DNA from: Acidobacteriota bacterium
Lineage (GTDB): Bacteria > Acidobacteriota > Terriglobia > Bryobacterales > Bryobacteraceae
DNA: 35,815 bases
Assembly (NCBI GenBank): GCA_025354525.1
Contig: JANXMS010000622.1
Coordinates: 1 to 35,815, forward strand
Direction: 5' to 3'
Shown here: positions 7,468 through 17,785 of the stretch, one piece after another
Position numbering within the stretch: the first letter of the stretch is position 1
How the letters are laid out: each line of letters starts with the position of its first letter
Program-made: the position numbers and the translations under genes
The notes under the pieces: generated by a model
Databases searched by the model: none
Told to the model about the DNA's origin: nothing
The model's input: the letters and a program-made list of their open reading frames with translations, nothing else

Positions 7468-8138
7468 TGGCGATTATCGAGATTCAGAATTTGCGGAAGA
7501 CATTCCGCAGTGGCGATGTGGACGTTCATGCTTTGGCGGGTGTGGACTTACGGGTGAAGAAGGGTGAGTTTTTGGCGGTGGTGGGGAAGTCGGGGAGCGG
7601 CAAGTCGACGTTGTTCCACGTGCTGGGCGGGTTGACACCGCCGACGTCGGGGACGGTGAAGATCGACGGGAAGGAATTGACGGCGATGGATGAGACGGGG
7701 CGGACGCGGCTACGGCGGGAGAGCGTGGGTTTCGTTTTCCAGAAGTACAACTTGTTGCCGACGTTGACGGTGCGGGACAACCTGGAGATTGCGCGGGATA
7801 TTTCCGGCGTGAAAGGGCCGTGGGGTGCCCAGTTTCTGGACGTGATCCGGATTCTGGGAATTGAGGAAAAGATGGAGCGGAAGCCGCGGCAGCTATCTGG
7901 CGGCGAGCAGCAGCGGGTGGCGATTGCGCGGGCGATTGTGAATCAGCCGGCGATTCTGCTGGCGGACGAACCGACGGGGAATTTGGATACGGAGAACTCG
8001 GATTTGGTGTTGGGATTGTTGCAACATCTGAACAAGAAATTTGGGCAGACGGTGCTGATGATTACGCACGATCCGGAAGCGGCGGCGTTCGCGGACCGGA
8101 CCGTGCAGATGCGGGACGGGCTGTTACACAGCGCTTAG
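7467..8138 (+). CDS. ABC transporter ATP-binding protein, MacB/LolD type
   Basis: This 223-residue ATPase powers the permease encoded just upstream. It has all the expected motifs: Walker A GKSGSGKST (40-48), Q-loop VFQKYNLLPTLTVRDN (90-105), signature LSGGEQQRVAIARA (143-156), Walker B ILLADEPTGNLD (163-174) and the switch histidine in MITHDPEAA. The length and the QKYNLLPTLTVRDNLE stretch are typical of the LolD/MacB group. The ATG overlaps the permease stop (TAATG), so a longer open frame that begins inside the permease is not the gene. The 3' end overlaps the convergent enolase-like gene by 15 bases. Confidence 0.92.
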   Translation: MAIIEIQNLRKTFRSGDVDVHALAGVDLRVKKGEFLAVVGKSGSGKSTLFHVLGGLTPPTSGTVKIDGKELTAMDETGRTRLRRESVGFVFQKYNLLPTLTVRDNLEIARDISGVKGPWGAQFLDVIRILGIEEKMERKPRQLSGGEQQRVAIARAIVNQPAILLADEPTGNLDTENSDLVLGLLQHLNKKFGQTVLMITHDPEAAAFADRTVQMRDGLLHSA

Positions 8139-9533
8139 GCCCGGGCCTTTGAGTAGGCCGGTGTTGACGCGGCCGTTGTGGGGTTCGAAGATGCCGGGGA
8201 ACTTGCGATCCCAGCCGGCGTTTGCGGCGGGGACGTATTGGCGGGCGTTGGCTTCAATGGCGGCGACGCCGGGGACGTGGGCGGCGAGGCCGGCGGAATG
8301 GATGAGCGAGGCACCGGGGCAGGTGAGGTCCTGGACGCAGAGAAACATTTTGAACTTCTGGGCGGCGGCAGCCATGAGCAGGGCTTGAGACTGGCCTTTA
8401 CAGGCTTTGAGGGCGGCTCCGGTGTAGCCCATTTCGCGGGCTAGGAGGAGGGATTCGAGGTCGGTGAGGGACTCATCGATAACGACGGGGCGGAGCTTGG
8501 AGGCTTCGTGCATGACGTTGGCGCGGTCGGCTTTGAGGTCGCGTTTGGTGGGCTGCTCGACGTACTGGATCCGGGCGTAGCCGCGGGGCGATTTTTCTTT
8601 GATTTTGGCGAGCATCTCGATGAGGTATTTGACGCTGGGGCATTTCTCGTTGAAGTCGAGGGAGTAGACCCAGTTGGTAACGCGGCGGTTGTTTTGAGCT
8701 TCGGTTGTGGTGCGGTCGACGGCGAGGACGCGGTCGGTATCCCATGCCATATCTTCGCCGTTGAGTTTGATTTTGATGTTGGTGAGGCCGGAGTGGTTGA
8801 TCCACTCGGTGAGGGTTTCGGGGAGGCCGTCGTTGATGCGCTTCTTGATGTCGGCGGCAGTGATGGGGTCGACGGCGCCGACGAGGTGGTAGAGGGGCAT
8901 GGACGGCTTGGGCTGAGTGAGGACGTACTTCTGTAGGTACTCGCCTTCGAAGCCTTTGCCGAGGTAGTGCGACAGATCGTGGCGCATGAGATCGGGGCCG
9001 TAGGTGGCGTAGGTGCTGCGCTGGAGGAGCTTGCCGAATCCATCGGCGATGGCGGCTTCAAAAGGGCTGCAGGTGGTGAGGATGCAGAGCTTGGGGATGG
9101 GCTGGGCGATGACGATATCTTTGGCCGCGGCGAGCCATTGGGGCTCGATGGCGTGGTTGAGGTCGACGGGGTGGCCGTACTCGGGATGGTTGGCAGTAAT
9201 CTTTTCGGCCTTGGCGGCGAGGGCCTTCATGGCGGCCAGGGTTTCGTCGTAGCGGAGGGTTTTGGAGGGGAAGCTCCAGACGTTGCCGAGGGGCATGGAG
9301 CCGAAGCCTTTGGCAATTTTGCCGACGCGGGATTCGAGAGTGACGTTGACGTTGAGGAGGGTGACTCGGTCGACTTCGGTGCCGCCGAATTTGATGGGCG
9401 TGCGGTACAGGAAGTCTTCCATGGAGGTGGACACTTCTTTGATGCGGACGTCGGTGGACATCGTTTGAGCGTGGATGGCGGGAGCACCGAGGATGAGGGT
9501 GCCGAGAAAAGAACGGCGGGAAGTAGAAACCAT
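8124..9533 (-). CDS. Tat-exported enolase-superfamily protein
   Basis: The 469-residue protein has the C-terminal barrel pattern of the enolase superfamily (mandelate racemase/muconate lactonizing group). Candidate metal ligands are D293 (SLDFNEK), E326 (YVEQP) and D353 or E354 (VIDESL). Candidate catalytic lysines are K254/K256 (NIKIKLNG) and K376/K379 (LKACKG). These enzymes abstract a proton next to a carboxylate to racemise, epimerise or dehydrate an acid; the substrate is unknown. The N-terminus STSRRSFLGTLILGAPAIHAQ is a typical Tat leader, which is unusual for this mostly cytoplasmic superfamily. The start at 9533 is chosen for that leader; an in-frame ATG at 9554 adds seven residues. 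It is convergent with the ABC pair and divergent from the TonB-domain gene. Confidence 0.75.
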   Translation of the reverse strand: MVSTSRRSFLGTLILGAPAIHAQTMSTDVRIKEVSTSMEDFLYRTPIKFGGTEVDRVTLLNVNVTLESRVGKIAKGFGSMPLGNVWSFPSKTLRYDETLAAMKALAAKAEKITANHPEYGHPVDLNHAIEPQWLAAAKDIVIAQPIPKLCILTTCSPFEAAIADGFGKLLQRSTYATYGPDLMRHDLSHYLGKGFEGEYLQKYVLTQPKPSMPLYHLVGAVDPITAADIKKRINDGLPETLTEWINHSGLTNIKIKLNGEDMAWDTDRVLAVDRTTTEAQNNRRVTNWVYSLDFNEKCPSVKYLIEMLAKIKEKSPRGYARIQYVEQPTKRDLKADRANVMHEASKLRPVVIDESLTDLESLLLAREMGYTGAALKACKGQSQALLMAAAAQKFKMFLCVQDLTCPGASLIHSAGLAAHVPGVAAIEANARQYVPAANAGWDRKFPGIFEPHNGRVNTGLLKGPGLSAV

Positions 9534-9582
9534 GCGCCTATTGTATGGGAACAAAGCGGGCGAGCGTGGGGTCAGAGTGGAT

Positions 9583-10269
9583 ATGCAGATACCATGGCGA
9601 TTAGCGGGATTTGTGGTGCAAAGCGGCTTGGTGACAGCGGTGCTGGTGGTGCCGATGTTCTACCCGGAAGTGATATCAAAGACGTTGCCGAAGATTGGAA
9701 TTACGTTGAAGGCTCCGGTTCGGCAAGCGGTGACGGTGGAGCAGGTGAGCGGGGGGACGGCTTCGACTTCGACTGCGGTGAGGCAGCAAGTGGCCGTGCG
9801 GCGGTACGTGGTGCCGACGGCTTGGGATCGGCCGGTGGGGACGATTGTGGATGAACCCGGGATGTTTGTGCCGACGGTGGGTACGGGGGGCGTGGGAGCG
9901 GACAGCACGGTGGGGGTGGTGGGGAGTGTGGGGGACTTGGGGCGCTTTCCTCCTCCGGCGGTGGTGGTGCTGAAGAAGCCGGAGGAGGTGAGTCGGATCA
10001 CAGTGGGTGGGAACGTGCAGGAGGCTCGGATGCTGCGGCAGGTTAAGCCGGGTTATCCGCCGTTGGCGCGGCAGGCGCGGATTTCGGGAGAGGTTCGATT
10101 AGAGGCTGTGATTGGCGTGGATGGGGCGGTGCAGCAGCTTCGGGCGGTGAGCGGGCATCCGCTGCTGACGGGTGCGGCGCTGGAAGCGGTGCGGCAGTGG
10201 CGGTATCAGCCGACGACGTTGAACGGCAGGCCGGTGGAGGTATCGACGGTGATCTCGGTGCGGTTTTTG

Positions 10270-10287
<18 letters not shown>
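9583..10287 (+). CDS. TonB C-terminal domain protein
   Basis: The 234-residue protein has a short cytoplasmic start, one membrane helix near residues 7-26 (LAGFVVQSGLVTAVLVVPMF), a variable Pro/Val/Gly-rich middle, and a C-terminal TonB domain over about residues 150-234. Signs of the domain are VKPGYPPLARQARISGEVRL, GVDGAVQQLRAVSGHPLL and ALEAVRQWRYQPTTLNGRPV. Such proteins pass inner-membrane energy to outer-membrane receptors, but single TonB-domain proteins of this kind are numerous in Acidobacteria and often have no exbB/exbD beside them, as here. The ATG at 9583 is taken; a GTG two codons before is possible. The 3' end overlaps the convergent dedA-like gene by 18 bases. Confidence 0.8.
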
Positions 10288-12863
<2,576 letters not shown>

Positions 12864-12865
12864 TT

Positions 12866-13798
12866 ATGGAGTTGCCTGAGATCGCCCTTATTTTTAACCC
12901 TCGCGCGGGTAAGCTGCTGCGGAACCCACGGTTAGTGGAACGGACGATTGAGGCGGTGCGGAAGCATGGGCCAGTGGAGGTGCGTCCGACGACGGGGCCG
13001 GGGACGGCGGGAGAGTTGGCGCGGCAGGAAGTGGCGCGGGGGGCGAAGTGGATTGTTGCCCTGGGCGGGGACGGGACCGTGAACGAGGTGGCGAACGGGA
13101 TGATCGGGAGCCACGCGGCGTTGGCTCCGTTGCCGGGGGGGACGGCGAACGTGCTGTGCGTGGAGACGGGGATTGGGACGAATCCGGTGAAGGCGGCGGA
13201 GGCATTGGGGCGGAGGCAGGCGCGGCGGATTGCGACGGGGCACATCAAGACGGCGACGATGGAACGGCATTTTTTGGCGATGGCGGGGGCGGGGTTGGAT
13301 GCGCGGGTGGTTAACTCGGTGAACCCGGCGATCAAGGACAAGCTGGGGAAGCTGGCGTACTGGGTGAGCGGGTTTGGGTTGGTGGGCCGGTCGCTTGAGC
13401 AGTTTGAATCGGACGTGGATGGGTTCGTTTCGCAGCGAAGTTTTTTGTTGGCGAGCCGGGTGAGGAATTATGGTGGGGACTTGGAGATTGCGCGGACGGT
13501 GACGTTGCTGGACGACTGCCTGGAAGCGGTGTCGTTTGCCGGGGTGAGTTCGTTTCGGTATTTGCCGTATCTGGTGGGGGTACTGATCGGGAAGCCGGAC
13601 CTGTTCCCGGGGGTAGACGTGCGGGCGGCGCAACGGTTGGAGTTTAAAGCAATGAACGGGACGCCGGTGGCGATTCAGGTGGACGGTGAGGCGGCTGGAT
13701 TTCTACCGGCGACCGTTTCAGTGGTGCCTGATGCGCTGACGATTTTGCTGCCGCGGGAGTACATCGAGAAGGCGGGGGAGACGCGATGGAAAACCTGA
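12866..13798 (+). CDS. Diacylglycerol/lipid kinase family protein
   Basis: The 310-residue protein matches the bacterial DgkB/YegS/BmrU lipid kinases, which phosphorylate diacylglycerol or related lipids with ATP. It starts with the family's IALIFNPRAGK, then has VALGGDGTVNEVANGM with the GGDGT nucleotide loop at 67-71, PLPGGTANVLC, and a C-terminal beta domain ending in VQVDGEAAGFLPATVSVVP-type sequence with the usual xDGE motif. It heads a run of three overlapping plus-strand genes and overlaps the next gene by 13 bases. The exact lipid is not predictable; recycling of diacylglycerol from membrane turnover is a reasonable guess. Confidence 0.9.
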   Translation: MELPEIALIFNPRAGKLLRNPRLVERTIEAVRKHGPVEVRPTTGPGTAGELARQEVARGAKWIVALGGDGTVNEVANGMIGSHAALAPLPGGTANVLCVETGIGTNPVKAAEALGRRQARRIATGHIKTATMERHFLAMAGAGLDARVVNSVNPAIKDKLGKLAYWVSGFGLVGRSLEQFESDVDGFVSQRSFLLASRVRNYGGDLEIARTVTLLDDCLEAVSFAGVSSFRYLPYLVGVLIGKPDLFPGVDVRAAQRLEFKAMNGTPVAIQVDGEAAGFLPATVSVVPDALTILLPREYIEKAGETRWKT

Positions 13799-14775
13799 CG
13801 CACTCGCTTACGGGGGTGATGCTGGCGCGGGCGGGTTTGAATCGGTTGTGTCCTCGGGCGACATTGTTGCTAGTGATTTGCTCGAATTTTCCGGATGCGG
13901 ATTCGGTGACGACGCTGTGGGGGCGTGTGGCTTATCTGGATTACCATCGCCATTTGACTCATGCGTTGGCGATGGCACCGGTGATGACGCTGCTGCCCGT
14001 TTTGTTCGTTCGGTGGTTGGAACGGGGGAAGGCGTTTCCGTGGATGATGGCGATGGTGGTGGGGATGGTGGGGACGCTGGCGCACATTGGCATGGACGCG
14101 TGGAACAACTATGGGGTTCGGCTGTTGCTGCCGTTTTCAGGGGAGTGGTTCGGGATGGATTCGGTGATGTTGGTGGACGCGTGGATCCTGGTGGTGCTGG
14201 GTTTGGCGTTGGTGGGACCTTGGCTGTCGCGATTGGTGGGGAGCGAGATTGGATCGAAGCAGGGTTCGACGGGGCGGGGTTGGGCGATTTGTGCGTTGTT
14301 ATTTTTGCTGGCGTGGAGCGGGGGGCGATGGATTCTGCACGAGCGGGCGGTGGAGACGCTTTCGGCGCGGCGGTACGGGGGGCTGGAGCCGTTACGGGTG
14401 GCGGCTTGGCCGACTCCGTTTAACCCGTTCCGCTGGACGGGGTATGTTTCGACGGAAGAATTCTGGATGTTGCATGACGTGCGGCTAGGGCTGCCGTTTG
14501 ACCCGGAGGCGGGGAAGGCCTATTACAAGCCGACGGATGCGGCGCGGATCAACGCAGCGAAACGGACCCCGGAGGCGATGGGGTTTCTGCGTTTCAGCCA
14601 GTATCCGGTGTGGCGGATGGTGCCGGTGACGGAGCCGGAGGGGGGAGTGGCCGTGGAGGGCGTGGACGTGCGGTTTGGGACGCCGGAGGAGGGACGGTTT
14701 CAGGTGAGGGTGGTGTTGGATCAGAACTTGCAGGTGGTATCGAGCAAGTTTGCTTACGGTATGTTGAAGCGATGA
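13786..14775 (+). CDS. Membrane-bound metal-dependent hydrolase (DUF457/YdjM type)
   Basis: The 329-residue protein has the pattern of the inner-membrane putative metal-dependent hydrolases related to YdjM: MENLTHSLTGVMLAR at the start, SNFPDADSVT, YHRHLTHALAMAP, and HIGMDAWNNYG, where the histidines and aspartates form the likely metal site. Several hydrophobic helices fill the first 190 residues (for example MMAMVVGMVGTLAHIG and WILVVLGLALVGPW). The C-terminal 120 residues form a soluble domain with repeated WRM/FRW motifs, similar to other acidobacterial members. The biochemical role of the family is unproven. It overlaps the lipid kinase and, as ATGA, the aldehyde dehydrogenase, so the three are very likely one transcript. 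Confidence 0.8.
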   Translation: MENLTHSLTGVMLARAGLNRLCPRATLLLVICSNFPDADSVTTLWGRVAYLDYHRHLTHALAMAPVMTLLPVLFVRWLERGKAFPWMMAMVVGMVGTLAHIGMDAWNNYGVRLLLPFSGEWFGMDSVMLVDAWILVVLGLALVGPWLSRLVGSEIGSKQGSTGRGWAICALLFLLAWSGGRWILHERAVETLSARRYGGLEPLRVAAWPTPFNPFRWTGYVSTEEFWMLHDVRLGLPFDPEAGKAYYKPTDAARINAAKRTPEAMGFLRFSQYPVWRMVPVTEPEGGVAVEGVDVRFGTPEEGRFQVRVVLDQNLQVVSSKFAYGMLKR

Positions 14776-16178
14776 ATGAGTACGGGCTGTGGATTGGCGG
14801 GGCGGAGGCGAAGGGGGTAAGTCAGCGGACGGTACGAGTGCCGTTTGATGATGCGGCGTTTGCGCGGGTGGAGGAGGCGGGAGAGGAGCAGGCGGCGGCG
14901 GCGGTGGAGGCGGCGCGGGGGGCGGCTGCCGTGATGTGGGAGATGACGCGGGCGCAGCGGAGCGCGATCCTGCGGGGGACGCGGGAGCGGCTGTTGGCGG
15001 CGCGAGAGGAGTTCGCGGTGACGATAGCGAGCGAGAGCGGGAAGCCGCTGCGGGAGGCTCGGACGGAGGTGGACCGGGGGGCGGCGACGCTGCTGTTTTC
15101 AAGCGAAGAGGCGGACCGGTTGGCGGGGGAAGAGGTGCCGATGGACGCGGCGGCGAACGGAGCGGGGAAGATGGCGATGGTGGTGCGAGAGCCGGTGGGG
15201 GTGATCGCTGCGATTACGCCGTTCAATTTTCCGCTGAACTTAGCGCTGCATAAGATCGGCCCGGCGTTAGGGGCGGGGAATGCGGTGGTGCATAAGCCGG
15301 CTTCGGCGACTCCGGTTACGGCGCTGCTGTTGGCGCGGCTGTTCGCGGCGGCGGGGTTGCCGGCGGGGGCGTTGAACGTGATTCCGGGCCCGGGGGCGGT
15401 GGTGGGGCCGGCTCTCGTGAAGCATGAGGCGGTGGCGATGGTGACGTTTACAGGAAGCGCGGCGGTGGGGTTGGAGCTGCGGGGGATGACGGGTTTGAAG
15501 AAGACGACGCTGGAACTGGGGAGCAACTCGGCGGTGATTGTGGCGGCGGATGCGGACATCGAAGATGCCGCGCGGCGGTGCGCGATGGGGGCGGTGGCGA
15601 ACTCGGGGCAGGTTTGTATTTCGGTGCAGCGGATTTTTGTAGAGGCGAATGTGGCGGATCGGTTTGCGGAGGCCTTGACGGTGGCGGTAGGGAGGTTGCA
15701 GATGGGGCATCCTTTGGATGAGGGTACCGAGGTCAGTTCATTGATCAACGCGGCGGAGGCGGAGCGGGTGGCGGCTTGGATTGGAGAAGCGGGAGGGGCG
15801 GTGAAGAAGACGGGGCTGGCGACATTGATGCCGACGGTGCTGCGGGACGTGGCGGAGACGGCGCGGGTGTTTGCGGACGAGGCGTTTGGGCCGGTGGTTT
15901 CGGTGAACCGGTATACGGAGTTGGACGAGGCGATTGGGCGGGTAAATGCGTCGGTGTATGGGTTGCAGGCGAGCATTTTCACGCGGGATTTGGCGGCGGC
16001 GTTTCGAGCGGCGCGGCGGGTACACGTGGGTGGGTTTTTGATCAACGACGTGCCGCAGTTTCGGGCGGACCAGATGCCTTACGGGGGCGTGAAGCAGAGC
16101 GGGACGGGGCGGGAGGGGCCGCGGTACGCGATGGAAGAGATGACGGAGCGGAAGTTGATTTGTTGGCCCGTTAGCTGA
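14772..16178 (+). CDS. NAD(P)-dependent aldehyde dehydrogenase
   Basis: The 468-residue enzyme oxidises an aldehyde to an acid or CoA-independent product. The family residues are present: ITPFNFPLNLALHKIGPAL with the catalytic Asn in PFNFP, HKPASATP for cofactor contact, FTGSAAVG, LELGSNSAV with E248, SGQVCISVQR with catalytic C282, and FADEAFGPVVSV near 390. The VCISVQRI pattern is closest to lactaldehyde/phosphonoacetaldehyde-type members rather than to betaine aldehyde dehydrogenases; that subgroup call is only a resemblance. The start at 14772 overlaps the upstream stop; a longer open frame from 14610 is the previous gene's shadow. The last codons fall in a 30-base imperfect direct repeat. 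Confidence 0.9.
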   Translation: MNEYGLWIGGAEAKGVSQRTVRVPFDDAAFARVEEAGEEQAAAAVEAARGAAAVMWEMTRAQRSAILRGTRERLLAAREEFAVTIASESGKPLREARTEVDRGAATLLFSSEEADRLAGEEVPMDAAANGAGKMAMVVREPVGVIAAITPFNFPLNLALHKIGPALGAGNAVVHKPASATPVTALLLARLFAAAGLPAGALNVIPGPGAVVGPALVKHEAVAMVTFTGSAAVGLELRGMTGLKKTTLELGSNSAVIVAADADIEDAARRCAMGAVANSGQVCISVQRIFVEANVADRFAEALTVAVGRLQMGHPLDEGTEVSSLINAAEAERVAAWIGEAGGAVKKTGLATLMPTVLRDVAETARVFADEAFGPVVSVNRYTELDEAIGRVNASVYGLQASIFTRDLAAAFRAARRVHVGGFLINDVPQFRADQMPYGGVKQSGTGREGPRYAMEEMTERKLICWPVS

Positions 16179-16190
16179 AGAAGACTAGCC
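16161..16190. repeat. Left copy of imperfect 30-base direct repeat
   Basis: This 30-base stretch matches 16612-16641 at 25 positions, without gaps. It contains the last codons and stop of the aldehyde dehydrogenase. The two copies bracket the frameshifted HNH gene. On the minus strand the sequence reads as the end of a coding frame, GLVFFS-stop, parallel to KRVFLS-stop of the methyltransferase in the right copy. Confidence 0.6.
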
Positions 16191-16253
16191 CTCGCTGGTT
16201 TTCGACGCTGACGGGCTTTAAAGTTAGATCGCGAATTTCCCGATCCATGGAGC

Positions 16254-16608
16254 ATGTCTGAAGAACCTTCAAGCATTGATGTAGTCGCCAAGCTTCACGC
16301 AACCGGCAGATGGTCAGCGAGCACAACCGAAGTTGGTAGGCGGGCCGACTACCGTTGCGAGTATTGTCACCTTGCTCTATTATCAAGCCCTGAGAACTAC
16401 AGACTCCGGCAAGTCGACCATATCGTTCCCCTCAGTAGAGGGAGTTGAAGCCACAAGTCTCCAGAACTTGACGGTAGCCTGCACGCCGTGCAATTGGGAT
16501 TGGAACGGGCTTTTGGAACCCAGCGGAAGGTTCCGACGACTTTCGCGTGATGGACTGATCGAAAAGAAACGGGTAAAGACCCAGAGCGCTACGGAAGTGA
16601 TGACGTAG
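16254..16608 (+). pseudogene. HNH endonuclease, frameshifted
   Basis: Two overlapping frames together make one HNH nuclease of about 118 residues. The first frame (from ATG 16254) supplies YRCEYCHLAL with the first CxxC and QVDHIVPLSRG with the catalytic DH, then stops at 16446-16448. The second frame takes over at about 16437-16443 and supplies VEATSLQNLTVACTPCNWDW with the Asn and the second CxxC. Losing two bases, or gaining one, inside GAGGGAG explains the break; restoring two G would give the common SRGGV sequence. Such stand-alone HNH genes are often mobile. A base-calling error in the G-run is possible. The gene lies between two imperfect direct repeats, and its composition is less G-rich than the flanking genes. 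Confidence 0.8.
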
Positions 16609-16611
16609 CGA

Positions 16612-16641
16612 TGTTGGCCGGTTAGCTCAGGAAGACTCGCT
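16612..16641. repeat. Right copy of imperfect 30-base direct repeat
   Basis: Partner of 16161-16190 (25 of 30 positions identical, no gap). It contains the last codons and stop of the methyltransferase on the minus strand. Both copies extend past the respective stop codons (shared TGTTGGCC), so similarity of the encoded protein ends alone does not explain it. Confidence 0.6.
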
Positions 16642-17695
16642 TGACGATAAGGCCGAGGGCGCGGGGATCGCCGTTGGTGGTGCGGACGTGCCCATCGACG
16701 TGGACGGTGATTTCGCCGCCACAGGAGGGAGCGCGGAGGGTTTGGTGGCCGGGTTCCGCGAGAATCAGGCGATGGTTGTTGATGGAGACGGCGACGGGTT
16801 CGCTTTTGGGGAAGAGGGTCGGGTGGGCATAGACCTCGAGGGCGAGTTCGGAGGGGTTGGGGGCGAGCGGGGGGAGGGTAAAATGAAAGTCTGGGGCGGT
16901 CCAACGCCAATCGTTCTCCTGGTCGTACCAGCCTTCGCCGAGGGTGAGGTTCTGGAGGGCGTGGGCGCTGCGGAGGAGGGCGAAGCTGCGGGTGTCGGTG
17001 GTCCAGGGGTCGTTGGTTTTGGAGTTGCTGGAGAGGAGGAGGGTGGGGCCGCATTCCCAACCGGCGCGGCGGAACATCCGATTGAGGCCTTTGACGGTGG
17101 GGAGCCAGAAGTTGGAGTTGTCGGCGTTGAGTTCGTCTTCCGAGAGGAGGTAGGCGAGGGGGAGGGCGTCGAAGGTGGGGTCGCCGTGGAGGACGCGGGT
17201 GGAGACGATGGCGTAGCGGGAGAGGCGGGCGACCGAATTGAGGACGAGGAGGGGATTTTGGAGGTGATAGAGGATGCCGAGGACGAGGGCGAGGTCAAAT
17301 TGAGAACCGGCGACGGCGGGGGGCGGGGAGTGGTCGAGGTCCCAGTCGTGAAGGTTGATGGCGGAGCGAAAGTGGCGGAGGAGTGCGGCGGCGCCGCGGA
17401 GGCCATTGAAATTGGTAGACGTGTGGTCGACGGCGGTGACTTGGGCACCGAGGCGTTCGAGGAAGAGGGCGAGATCGGCGTCGGCGCAACCGATGTCGAG
17501 GATACGGCCGGAGTGGAGGAGGGTTTCGATGGCAGGGTGGAGATCGGCGAGTAGGCGGTGGATGTGGGTGACGTTGGCGAGGGAGTCGTAGGGATACCAG
17601 GACCAGTCGTCTTCAGCGACGGCGGCCTTGACTTGACGGAGTTGGGGAGCGAAGTTGACGGCTTTTTGGACGACGTCGTCGCGGAAGGGAGGCAT
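16622..17695 (-). CDS. SAM methyltransferase with added C-terminal beta module
   Basis: The 357-residue protein has a class I methyltransferase domain at about 55-215: RILDIGCADADLALFLERLG (motif I), then VTAVD (motif II), and LALVLGILYHLQNPLLVLN (motif IV region). The pattern with YHLQNP recalls CmoB-like and sugar methyltransferases. Residues 250-357 are an extra module starting LTLGEGWYDQENDWRWT and ending GDPRALGLIVKRVFLS. The same kind of module ends the glycosyltransferase at 32706-34724, so this enzyme may act on a polysaccharide or its lipid-linked precursor. That role is inferred. The gene is alone on its strand. The start at 17695 is the only good ATG. Confidence 0.8.
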   Translation of the reverse strand: MPPFRDDVVQKAVNFAPQLRQVKAAVAEDDWSWYPYDSLANVTHIHRLLADLHPAIETLLHSGRILDIGCADADLALFLERLGAQVTAVDHTSTNFNGLRGAAALLRHFRSAINLHDWDLDHSPPPAVAGSQFDLALVLGILYHLQNPLLVLNSVARLSRYAIVSTRVLHGDPTFDALPLAYLLSEDELNADNSNFWLPTVKGLNRMFRRAGWECGPTLLLSSNSKTNDPWTTDTRSFALLRSAHALQNLTLGEGWYDQENDWRWTAPDFHFTLPPLAPNPSELALEVYAHPTLFPKSEPVAVSINNHRLILAEPGHQTLRAPSCGGEITVHVDGHVRTTNGDPRALGLIVKRVFLS

Positions 17696-17730
17696 TTCGT
17701 TATGGTCGCATAGGAGAAATAGTCCTTATG

Positions 17731-17767
17731 GGCTCTGTCGGGAAAGCCTTTCCCTGACGATAGAGCC
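17731..17767. repeat. Inverted repeat / hairpin in divergent gap
   Basis: GGCTCT and AGAGCC form the outer stem, GGGAAA and TTTCCC the inner stem, with a GCC loop and a small asymmetric bulge. Weaker pairing continues outward to about 17720 and 17777 (AGTCC... against ...GGGATT). It lies between the methyltransferase start and the kinase remnant, so it is not a normal terminator of either gene, and no T-run follows. It could be a leader RNA hairpin of the former kinase gene, a protein-binding site, or the end of a small mobile repeat. Confidence 0.5.
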
Positions 17768-17785
17768 TTGAGGGATTAAACACGA

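Noticed and set aside
8139-8148. GC-only palindrome GGCCCGGGCC where two genes converge
   Set aside because: It is short, lies inside the enolase-like coding region and has no T-run, so I do not call it a terminator.
16688-17554. A 288-codon plus-strand acidic frame
   Set aside because: It is antisense to the methyltransferase and has the same Val/Glu/Gly-rich shadow composition.
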